A DNA stretch of 64,000 nucleotides from Bacteroidota bacterium (GTDB lineage: Bacteria > Bacteroidota > Rhodothermia > JANXDC01): contig AP024675.1 of assembly GCA_025998875.1 (NCBI GenBank), forward strand, positions 693,589-757,588. The letters run 5' to 3'. The notes beneath the pieces are model-generated. The model had not been told where the DNA came from. It did not search any database and worked only from the letters and a program-made list of their open reading frames with translations. Both the position numbers and the translations under genes were made by a program. Every line of letters starts with the position of its first letter. Positions within the stretch are counted from its first letter, which is position 1. Below, in pieces: positions 6,540 to 13,660 of the stretch.

Positions 6540-7892
6540 ATGTCGGTCGATCGAGACGCCTTGCGTGTGGCCAAGCGTGTTTTTCAGGAGAATAAAGCGT
6601 TCACCCTCGTAACCCAGGGATCTTCCGGTGTGTGGGCCGGAAAGGCCTACTTTGCCGAGCACGACGGATATCTCTACACGGCCCTGGAACAGGGAAGAAA
6701 TTACCGGAATGTGCTGGAAAACCCGGAGGTGACCTTCGTAATCGAGCGCGGCATACCGGATCGCTTCATACAGGGCAAGGGCATCGCCGAGCCACTCGGC
6801 CCGATCGAAGAACGTCCGGAGCGGCACTACATCTTTCGCAAGGCGCTGGAGCTGGTCCTGTACGCCAAGCTTATTCCCGGCGTGACGGTATTCCGGATCC
6901 GGCCCACGAAGCTTTTCGTGAGCGACTTTACGGAATTCTGGAAACCCCGTGCCGAGATTGAGGTGACCGATGAGGCGCTGGAGCTGTTCCGCTCCGAGCT
7001 ACGGGACCGCGTGGCCCGATGGCGGGTGTATGGGAAGGCGGTGCGCCCATTTTCTTTTACGGCTACCCTTGCTCCCGTACTCCTGGGCGCTTTGCTGGCG
7101 CCCCAGCTATCCTGGGCACTTCTAGGGCTGACCCTGTTGGGAACGCTTCTAGCCCACGCGGGAGTCAATGTGATCTCCGACTACATGGATTGGCGTCGGG
7201 GAGCGGATACCTGGCGAGTGCTGGGTTCAAGCCGAGTCCTTGTGGACGGGCTCCTGTCCCCCCGTGCGCATCGCAATTTTGGGATCGTGCTCCTGGCCCT
7301 GGCCGGGCTTACAGGCATCTGGCTCGTTCTGCAGAGCGGTCCGGCGATCTGGTATCTTATGGCCGCAGGTGCAACGCTGGGGGTGTTTTACACCGTCCCC
7401 CCGATCGGGCTCAAGTACCGCGCCCTGGGAGATGTGGCCGTTTTCCTGGCTTTCGGTCCCCTGATGGCTCTGGGCGCCTATTACGTGCAGACGGGCGCAC
7501 TGGACCTCCGGCCCGTCTGGCTGTCCATACCCATTGGCCTGCTGACCATTGCCATCCTGCACGGAAATAATTACCGGGATATCCTGGAAGATCGCCAGGC
7601 GGGCTATCGTACAGTGGCGGGGATTCTAGGTCCTCGGGGCTCGGCCTGGTACTACACGGCACTCGTGGCCGGTGCCTACGCCCTTACCGTGTTCTTTGTG
7701 CTCACGGGATGGCTACCCCTCTGGAGCCTGTTGGTGTTCCTGACGCTGCCCACGGCCGTACGCAATATCCGGGTGGCGTTCAATCACGCCCGGGTATCCT
7801 TTAGCTTCCTGGATCTGCTCACAGCCCAGCTGCACCTGTACTTCTCGGCAGCCCTGCTGGCCGGGATCGCGCTGGCACGCTGGATGCCCTGA
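6540..7892 (+). CDS. FMN-binding split-barrel domain fused to a UbiA-family prenyltransferase (MenA-like)
   Basis: 450 aa. Residues 1 to about 145 resemble the pyridoxamine-5'-phosphate-oxidase-like FMN barrel (FTLVTQGSSGVWAGKAYF, LYTALEQGRNYRNVLENPEVTFVIE). Residues 165-450 are a polytopic UbiA prenyltransferase with both aspartate-rich motifs, NVISDYMDWRRGADT and NNYRDILEDRQAG, which bind the Mg-prenyl diphosphate. MenA-like attachment of an isoprenoid to 1,4-dihydroxy-2-naphthoate is the most likely reaction; other UbiA substrates remain possible. The flavin domain could reduce or sense the quinone product. The ATG at 6540 is chosen because GGAGG lies 8 nt ahead; an upstream in-frame GTG at 6525 would include that site. 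aroC follows after 19 bp, linking chorismate supply to quinone synthesis. Confidence 0.85.
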   Translation: MSVDRDALRVAKRVFQENKAFTLVTQGSSGVWAGKAYFAEHDGYLYTALEQGRNYRNVLENPEVTFVIERGIPDRFIQGKGIAEPLGPIEERPERHYIFRKALELVLYAKLIPGVTVFRIRPTKLFVSDFTEFWKPRAEIEVTDEALELFRSELRDRVARWRVYGKAVRPFSFTATLAPVLLGALLAPQLSWALLGLTLLGTLLAHAGVNVISDYMDWRRGADTWRVLGSSRVLVDGLLSPRAHRNFGIVLLALAGLTGIWLVLQSGPAIWYLMAAGATLGVFYTVPPIGLKYRALGDVAVFLAFGPLMALGAYYVQTGALDLRPVWLSIPIGLLTIAILHGNNYRDILEDRQAGYRTVAGILGPRGSAWYYTALVAGAYALTVFFVLTGWLPLWSLLVFLTLPTAVRNIRVAFNHARVSFSFLDLLTAQLHLYFSAALLAGIALARWMP

Positions 7893-7911
7893 TCCGCCAT
7901 AAAGGCAGAGC

Positions 7912-9120
7912 ATGCTGCGTTACCTGACGGCAGGAGAATCGCACGGGCCTGCACTTGTGGGCATCGTAGAGGGCATGCCCGCCGGGGTACCCCTTTCTCC
8001 TCAGCTCATCACCCATCATCTGCGACGCCGACAGCTGGGCTACGGCCGGGGGGGACGGATGAAGATCGAATCGGACACGGTGCGTATCCTCTCCGGCGTT
8101 CGTTACGGCTATACGATCGGATCTCCTGTGGCCCTGCTTATCGAAAATGAGGCCTTCCTCAGAGACGCGGCCAATTGGCCCCATGTCATGTCCGTCGAGC
8201 CCGTCTCGGATCCAGCCCCTCCGGTGAGCGTACCTCGTCCCGGACATGCCGATCTGGTCGGATGGCAGAAGTACGGTTTCTCCGACATACGGCCCGTCAT
8301 CGAACGAGCCAGTGCGCGGGAAACGGCCATGCGGGTGGCCTGCGGATCGGTGGCCAGGGCGCTATTGGAAGCGCTGGGCGTCGAGGTCGGCAGCCACGTG
8401 GTGCAGATCGGGTCGGTTGGCTATCCGGATCGGGCGCATCTGGATCGGCTACTGGATCCCCTGCTCAGGCGGGGCGCCTGGGCCGTATCCGAGGCCGCGG
8501 ACGCCTCCCCGGTACGCTGTCTGGATCCGGATTTGAGTGCGCAGATGGTCCAGCAGATCGAAGAGGCCAAGCGGAGGCGGGACTCTCTGGGGGGCGTCTT
8601 CGAGGTATGGGTGACCGGCCTCCCCCCCGGGTTGGGCTCGTACGTGCACTGGGATCGCAAGCTGGACGGCCGTCTGGCACAGGCCCTCATGTCCATTCAG
8701 GCCATCAAGGGGGTGGAAGTCGGCTACGGTTTTGAGCTGGCCGGCCGGTATGGATCCGAGGCACACGATGAGATCCTCATCCGAGAGGGGCGCTTCAGCA
8801 GGGCCAGCAATCGGGCCGGTGGGATCGAAGGGGGGGTTTCTACGGGGGAGCCCATTCTACTGCGGGCCGCCATGAAGCCCATTCCCACGATCGCCTCCAA
8901 CGCGCTCTGGACGGTAGATGTGCGCACCCGTCGGCGGGTACGCACACGCTATGAGCGCTCGGATATCTGCACCGTGCCGGCCGCCGCGGTGGTCGGAGAA
9001 GCCGCGGTGGCCTTCACCCTCGCTCAGGCCCTTCTGGAAGTCACCGGCGGCGATCATCTGGAGGAGATCAGGCAGCGCTTCGAGGGCCTGCGCGCCCGTT
9101 TTTATGCGGGCTTCGCCTGA
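7912..9120 (+). CDS. aroC: Chorismate synthase
   Basis: Converts 5-enolpyruvylshikimate-3-phosphate to chorismate using reduced FMN, the last common step to aromatic amino acids, folate and menaquinone. It is 402 aa, slightly longer than the E. coli enzyme. Signatures are the N-terminal YLTAGESHGPALVGIVEGMPAG, RRRQLGYGRGGRM, the RPGHADLVGWQKYG segment and SARETAMRVACGSVAR, and the C-terminal DVRTRRRVRTRYERSDIC. No signal peptide, cytoplasmic. It probably shares a transcript with the UbiA fusion gene 19 bp upstream. The end converges on a sensor-kinase gene with 12 bp between the stop codons. Confidence 0.97.
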   Translation: MLRYLTAGESHGPALVGIVEGMPAGVPLSPQLITHHLRRRQLGYGRGGRMKIESDTVRILSGVRYGYTIGSPVALLIENEAFLRDAANWPHVMSVEPVSDPAPPVSVPRPGHADLVGWQKYGFSDIRPVIERASARETAMRVACGSVARALLEALGVEVGSHVVQIGSVGYPDRAHLDRLLDPLLRRGAWAVSEAADASPVRCLDPDLSAQMVQQIEEAKRRRDSLGGVFEVWVTGLPPGLGSYVHWDRKLDGRLAQALMSIQAIKGVEVGYGFELAGRYGSEAHDEILIREGRFSRASNRAGGIEGGVSTGEPILLRAAMKPIPTIASNALWTVDVRTRRRVRTRYERSDICTVPAAAVVGEAAVAFTLAQALLEVTGGDHLEEIRQRFEGLRARFYAGFA

Positions 9121-9135
9121 GCCCTGGAAGGCTCA
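9118..9135. terminator. Short convergent hairpin built from the two stop codons
   Basis: TGAGCC (9118-9123) pairs with GGCTCA (9130-9135) around a 6-nt loop. The left arm contains the aroC stop TGA and the right arm the complement of the kinase stop. There is no T-run on either side, so any termination would be weak and two-directional. Confidence 0.35.
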
Positions 9136-10578
9136 TGTGGGCTTCGAATGAGCGAAGCGCAGACGGGGTTGGAGCCGGCGCTTTTTACTGGCCAGCTCCG
9201 TACGGGGCAGATAGAGCGTGATCCGGGTACCTGTGCCGACGTGGCTCTGGATTTCCCAGTGTCCCCCCAACCGCTCTATGATATAGCGCACCAGCACGAG
9301 CTCCAGACCGCTCCCCTGCGTAAAGTAGGCGCGCTCCGCCGTGATGCCGAAAAGATCGTTGAGCGCCTCGATATCGGATTCCGAAAGCAGGGTAAAGGAA
9401 TCCCAGACCTGCAGGTAGACCTCCTCCTCGTTGTACACCCCGGCCTCGAAGCGCGCCTGCACCCCTTCCTGAGGCACCCCCAGCGCGCGTCGCAGAAGCG
9501 CCTCCAGGGCCACTTCTAGCAATGGAGGGTGCGTATAAGCCATAAGCGGCGCTTCCGGCAGATGCCAGCTCATCTGACACACTGTGCGGGACGCGGCTAG
9601 CGTACGTTCTAGGACGCCGCATGCCAGCCCGCCCACATCGGCCTCCCATAAGGTAGGGGAGTCCTCGTTTACCATCAGTTCGGCCAGCTGCGTGTAGTCC
9701 GCTACGAGCCGATTGAGCCGCGCAGCGGCCTCGGCGGCGATACTCCATAGTTCGCGCAGGTCTTCGTGCTCTTCCACGTAGGGCTGCATCATCTCCAGGG
9801 CGCTCGAGATAGGCGTAATCGGGGTGCGCAGTTCATGGGACAGGACGGTGATAAACTGCCGTTTCATGCCATCCAGCCGCTCCAGCTCGCTGCGCCGTAG
9901 TGCCTCCAGATTGGAGCGCAGGGCATCGCTCGTCTGTTGATACTGGGCCCATGCATATAGGCGCCATTGCCGCCGCAACATGTGGGCAAGCACAATGCCC
10001 AACGTTGTAGCTCCCGCCCAGAGCAGGATGACCGTTCCGTGCGGCCCGGGCAACAGGAGCATCGCAAAGAGCAAGCAAACCGACAGGGCCAGAATCAGCC
10101 GGGCCTCTGCGTAGAAAACGTACAGAAACACCCATAGCAGGAAAACACCCACCGGCGCAAGGGGCTCTAGAGCGTCGAGCCCTCCGAGCACACCCAGACC
10201 AACCCACCCGGCGGCATCCCAACCGGCCAACACCCATCGAGATCGGACGGGCTTATACCTGGGCTTCAGCCATCGCCACAGCCTCCACAGGCCCAGTATA
10301 TACAGGAGCCCGGCCCCGGCCACCTGAGCCGCCACAGGCCACCCGCTCTGCGCCCCTGAAAGCGTGCAGAGAAGGCCAAAGGCGCCTGCGCGCACCCACA
10401 GCATGCGCCGCTCCAGGCGGCGAAACCGGCCGGAAAAATACCGATCCACATCGAGCTCCAGATCCGGCCTGGGCGCGTTGCGGAAAAACCGAACCGCGCC
10501 CTCCACCAGCAGCCGTACCGGGTGCACCCGCGGCAGTTCTTCATACCAGCGCCGTATGGGGTCTGCAAGAGTACGCAT
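9133..10578 (-). CDS. Membrane sensor histidine kinase with degenerate ATP-binding domain
   Basis: 481 aa. Six or so membrane helices fill residues 60-200, followed by a short coiled linker and an intact DHp H-box FITVLSHELRTPITP with the phosphorylatable His248. The catalytic domain is odd. Where the N-box asparagine is expected there is LLEVALEALLRRALG, and the G1 box (DxGxG) reads VWDSFTLLSES. Only the G2-like GSGLELVLVRYIIERLGGHWEIQS and GTGTRITLYLP remain normal. It may therefore be a poor or non-catalytic kinase. No response regulator lies next to it. The start is set at ATG 10578 (MRTLADP), because the open frame further upstream encodes unlikely low-complexity protein and covers a divergent intergenic region. 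Confidence 0.82.
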   Translation of the reverse strand: MRTLADPIRRWYEELPRVHPVRLLVEGAVRFFRNAPRPDLELDVDRYFSGRFRRLERRMLWVRAGAFGLLCTLSGAQSGWPVAAQVAGAGLLYILGLWRLWRWLKPRYKPVRSRWVLAGWDAAGWVGLGVLGGLDALEPLAPVGVFLLWVFLYVFYAEARLILALSVCLLFAMLLLPGPHGTVILLWAGATTLGIVLAHMLRRQWRLYAWAQYQQTSDALRSNLEALRRSELERLDGMKRQFITVLSHELRTPITPISSALEMMQPYVEEHEDLRELWSIAAEAAARLNRLVADYTQLAELMVNEDSPTLWEADVGGLACGVLERTLAASRTVCQMSWHLPEAPLMAYTHPPLLEVALEALLRRALGVPQEGVQARFEAGVYNEEEVYLQVWDSFTLLSESDIEALNDLFGITAERAYFTQGSGLELVLVRYIIERLGGHWEIQSHVGTGTRITLYLPRTELASKKRRLQPRLRFAHSKPT

Positions 10579-10861
10579 ACGGAAGGAGGCATCCGTAAAA
10601 AGTGTGCCTCTCAGGGGAGGAGAAAATGCGCATGATATCCGGGAACCTTTTTTTGACCCTGCCGAAAACAAGTCAAAACGTCCCCCGTCTCCGAGTTCGT
10701 TTTGTGCCCGCTCTGGGTTCGGATCGAAAACTTTTTGCAGGGGCTTGCCCCCTCCGCTGTCCCGTGCCTTATTTCGGTGTGTTGCCGGCGGGTTGGGGGG
10801 GCGATGTAACCCGTGGGTGCGCAGAAGCGTCATAGCCAGACGATCAGAAAAGGGAGGGCTC
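10579..10861. other. Divergent intergenic region between the kinase and the UpxY-like gene
   Basis: 283 bp without a gene. It must hold promoters for both flanking genes, but I find no full TAnnTTTG box. Visible elements are an inverted repeat TTTTGAC (10651-10657) / GTCAAAA (10672-10678) with a 14-nt spacer, a small stem GGGGC-TT-GCCCC near 10740, a T-run at 10648-10654, and a Shine-Dalgarno AGGGAGGG ahead of the plus-strand ATG at 10862. Confidence 0.4.
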
Positions 10862-11419
10862 ATGGCCGATGGTTTATCACGTCGCTGGTATGTCGTCTAC
10901 ACGCGGGCTAATGCGGAAAAGCGCGTCTTTGATCGGCTTCAAGAGCGACATATCGAGGCCTACCTTCCCCTGCTTCGCCAGCGTCGCCAGTGGAGAGACC
11001 GCAAAAAATGGGTAGACGTCCCCGTATTTCGAAACTATGTCTTCGTCCGTATTGCGCTGCAAGAATATCTCTATGTGTTGCAGGTGGAGGGCATCGTGCA
11101 GTTTGTCTGTTTCGGGGGCAAGCCGGCTTCTATCCGGGATGAAGAAATCGAGGCCGTCCGGCGTCTGCTCGGGAACGAAGCCGAACGCGTAGAGGTCGTG
11201 CACGGAGATCTGGCCGAGGGGGATTGGGTGCGTGTCGTAGCAGGCCCTCTCAAGGGGCTCGTGGGCCGATACGTGATGCGCAAGGGATGCGGACGGTTGC
11301 TCATCTATATCGAACACATCTCCCAGGGTCTAGCCGTGGAGGTGCCGGCGGGTTACGTGGAACGGCTGCGGGAGGAGGCGCTCCTGGAAAGGAGGGGGCT
11401 CTATCCTAGCGGGCCGTGA
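10862..11419 (+). CDS. NusG paralogue of the RfaH/UpxY type (specialised antiterminator)
   Basis: 185 aa. The N-terminal NGN domain is clear (RRWYVVYTRANAEKRVFDRLQER, then PVFRNYVFVRI), and the C-terminal KOW segment reads GDWVRVVAGPLKGLVGRYV. The family binds RNA polymerase and carries it through terminators; UpxY members in Bacteroidota act on single surface-polysaccharide operons. The length and the LPLLRQRRQWRDRKKWVDVPVF segment separate it from housekeeping NusG, which normally lies next to secE and rplK. No polysaccharide operon follows here: the next gene, after 92 bp, is a DUF2279 protein. Its target may be elsewhere on the chromosome. Confidence 0.85.
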   Translation: MADGLSRRWYVVYTRANAEKRVFDRLQERHIEAYLPLLRQRRQWRDRKKWVDVPVFRNYVFVRIALQEYLYVLQVEGIVQFVCFGGKPASIRDEEIEAVRRLLGNEAERVEVVHGDLAEGDWVRVVAGPLKGLVGRYVMRKGCGRLLIYIEHISQGLAVEVPAGYVERLREEALLERRGLYPSGP

Positions 11420-11511
11420 TCTCAGGCCCGGACCGAATCGTTCGGAAGAAGCGGGCCTCATTGGGCATCCGCGCACCAGGGCATGGCATGGATTGTTCGT
11501 CATGATCCGGG

Positions 11512-12423
11512 ATGGCCATCTTCGCTGCGGCCATGGCTGAAGCAGGCTACATCGGCGTCCTGCTTTTCGCGTTGACCGCGGCGGGGGGTTCCCTTCCTCC
11601 AGCTTGGGAAGATTCCGCCTCCTTCCGGCATACCGGGATCCCTTTGCCGCAACGGCGCTTAATCCTGGGTGCGGCCACGGGTGCGGCCCTGGCAGCCAGC
11701 CACCTGTGGCATACCCGGATCTGGTGGCCGGATTCGCTACGTGGCCCTTGGAATATCCGTGTTGAGGGCACTTATGCCCTGCATCTGGACAAACTCGGGC
11801 ATTTTTACGCCGCGCAGGTGCTCTCAGAAACGTACCAGGGGCCGCTGCGCTGGGCGGGCTGGAGCCCCGAACGCGCGGCCCTGTACAGCGCCGTGTTGGT
11901 GACGCTCTTTGCCGCCTATGTGGAGTTCTTCGACGGATACGGACAGAACTACGGAGCCGATCCCCTTGACTGGGCCTTCGGTGCGCTGGGGGCCTGGTGG
12001 GCGGCCCTGCGCGCCCGGATTCCGGAGCTGGGGGCCATGCGGCTCAAGTGGAGCTACTGGCCCTCGGTGGGTTTCAAACACGCTTTCGTGGACGATTATG
12101 AGGGGCACAACTACTGGTTGGTCTTCTATCCGCATCGGCTTGGGCTAGCCCCTCCCTGGCCCCGAGGTCTGGGCATCGCCCTGGGCGTGGGAGGCAAGTA
12201 TCTGCGTTCCGGTGACCACCCCACGGCCGAGGATCGGGCGCGTCGCTATCTGGAATGGATGCTGGCGCTGGACTACGACCTGCAGGCCCTCTTTCGGCCG
12301 GGTCCGCTCGGTCGGGGTCTTCTAGGCTTGCTCGAACACCTGCATCTGCCTGCACCCACGGTGCGTTTCCGGCCGGGGAGACGGCCCTGGATCGGGTTGC
12401 TGTGGGCTTCTACCCGTCGGTGA
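11512..12423 (+). CDS. DUF2279 (YfiM-like) membrane-associated protein
   Basis: 303 aa with a hydrophobic N-terminus (GYIGVLLFALTAAGG) that may be a signal peptide. The centre carries the DUF2279 pattern: DKLGHFYAAQVLSETYQG, then ERAALYSAVLVTLFAAYVEFFDGYGQNYGADPLD and FGALGAWWAAL. In Bacteroidota such proteins are predicted envelope components of unknown function. The C-terminal 130 residues (YWLVFYPHRLGLAPPW, LGIALGVGGKYL) look like beta-rich outer-membrane or periplasmic sequence. It stands between the UpxY paralogue and rlmI, 37 bp before the latter. I cannot assign a biochemical role. Confidence 0.7.
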   Translation: MAIFAAAMAEAGYIGVLLFALTAAGGSLPPAWEDSASFRHTGIPLPQRRLILGAATGAALAASHLWHTRIWWPDSLRGPWNIRVEGTYALHLDKLGHFYAAQVLSETYQGPLRWAGWSPERAALYSAVLVTLFAAYVEFFDGYGQNYGADPLDWAFGALGAWWAALRARIPELGAMRLKWSYWPSVGFKHAFVDDYEGHNYWLVFYPHRLGLAPPWPRGLGIALGVGGKYLRSGDHPTAEDRARRYLEWMLALDYDLQALFRPGPLGRGLLGLLEHLHLPAPTVRFRPGRRPWIGLLWASTRR

Positions 12424-12425
12424 GC

Positions 12426-12456
12426 TTGGGCCTGAGCAGACAGGCTACTACTTTTG
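12426..12456 (+). promoter_or_regulatory. Promoter of rlmI, predicted leaderless
   Basis: TTG at 12426-12428 and TACTTTTG at 12449-12456 match the -33/-7 consensus with the standard 23-nt step. The ATG of rlmI is at 12461, only 5 nt after the -7 box, so the transcript should start at or within a couple of bases of the start codon. GCTAC (12444-12448) and GTAGC (12456-12460) form an inverted repeat that brackets the -7 box. Confidence 0.7.
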
Positions 12457-12460
12457 TAGC

Positions 12461-13651
12461 ATGCCGCTGAGCCGGATTCGCCTCAAAAAAGGCGCCGAGC
12501 GCCGCCTCCTAGAAGGGCATCTGTGGGTTTTCTCCAACGAGGTCGAGACCCTCGAGGGCTCTCCTCCGGAGCCGGGGGCGATCGTAGAAGTGCGCCGAAC
12601 CGATGGCGCTTACCTGGGATGGGGCCTCTATCATCCCCACTCCCTCATCACCGTACGCCTGCTCGGACGGGGTGAGCCGGAAGAGCTGGACTGCGCCTTT
12701 TTCCGCTCCCGGCTGGAGCAGGCCTGGGCGATGCGTCGCGAGTTCCTGGAAGGGCAGACAAACGCCTATCGGGTCTGTTTCGGGGAAAGCGACGGGCTTC
12801 CGGGGGTCATCGTGGACCGCTTTTCCGACACACTGGCCGTGCAGATCCTCTCGCTCGGCATGGCCCAGCGGGAACAGGCGCTTTTGGATGCGCTGGAGGA
12901 GCTTTTCTCCCCGAAAGCCATCGTGGCCCGATACGACTCCCCTCTGCGCCAGCATGAGGGACTGCCCATCTACCGCGCCGTCGTACGCGGGCGGTTGGAA
13001 GGACCGGTGGAAATCGAGGAACACGGGCTCTATTACGAGATCGATGTGCTGGAGGGCCAGAAAACCGGCTTTTTCTTGGATCAGCGGGAGCATCGGCGCC
13101 AGATACGGGCCTTCGCCGAGGGACGCCGGGTGCTGGATGTCTTCTGTAACGAGGGAGGCTTTACCCTCAACGCCCTCGCCGGTGGGGCGCACGCGGTCTG
13201 GGCTGTGGACATCTCCGAGCCGGCCCTAGAGCGACTGCGCCGAAACCTCACCCGCAATGGGTTTGCCTCTTCTTGCGTGGAGACGATCCGGTCCGATGCG
13301 CTGGATTTTCTGGCCGGCCCCATGCCCGCAGAGGGACCTTTCGGGTTGATCATTCTTGATCCCCCGAGCTTTACCCGAAGCCGCAAAACCGTAGGCAGCG
13401 CCCGTAGGGCATACCGACACCTGAACTCACGCGCCCTGAGCTGGCTCGAAGCCGGCGGATTCCTGGCCACAGCCTCCTGCTCACATCACATATACGAAGA
13501 GACCTTCCTTGACATCCTCCAAGAAAGCGCTCGGGCGCTCGGACGCCCGGTGCGTATTCTCTACCGGGGCTACCAGCCCGTGGATCACCCCGTGCTGTTG
13601 GGCATGCCGGAGACACGATACCTGAAGTTCTACGTCCTGCAGGTCCTCTAG
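12461..13651 (+). CDS. rlmI: RlmI-like 23S rRNA (cytosine-C5) methyltransferase
   Basis: SAM-dependent methyltransferase of the RlmI/YccW family, which in E. coli makes m5C1962 in 23S rRNA. It is 396 aa. Residues 1-75 form a PUA domain (MPLSRIRLKKGAERRLLEGHLWVFSNEV, AYLGWGLYHP). The middle domain has the family signature GESDGLPGVIVDRF. The Rossmann domain shows GFFLDQREHRR, VLDVFCNEGGFTLNALAGGA and the catalytic LDPPSF, with a Cys in ATASCSHHI. The first codon is fixed by a promoter that leaves no room for a leader. pcrA follows after 9 bp. Confidence 0.92.
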   Translation: MPLSRIRLKKGAERRLLEGHLWVFSNEVETLEGSPPEPGAIVEVRRTDGAYLGWGLYHPHSLITVRLLGRGEPEELDCAFFRSRLEQAWAMRREFLEGQTNAYRVCFGESDGLPGVIVDRFSDTLAVQILSLGMAQREQALLDALEELFSPKAIVARYDSPLRQHEGLPIYRAVVRGRLEGPVEIEEHGLYYEIDVLEGQKTGFFLDQREHRRQIRAFAEGRRVLDVFCNEGGFTLNALAGGAHAVWAVDISEPALERLRRNLTRNGFASSCVETIRSDALDFLAGPMPAEGPFGLIILDPPSFTRSRKTVGSARRAYRHLNSRALSWLEAGGFLATASCSHHIYEETFLDILQESARALGRPVRILYRGYQPVDHPVLLGMPETRYLKFYVLQVL

Positions 13652-13660
13652 GAGCAGACG

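Noticed and set aside
10579-10863. N-terminal extension of the kinase to position 10863
   Set aside because: The extra 95 residues are low-complexity, would cover the whole divergent promoter region and start beside the ATG of the opposite gene.
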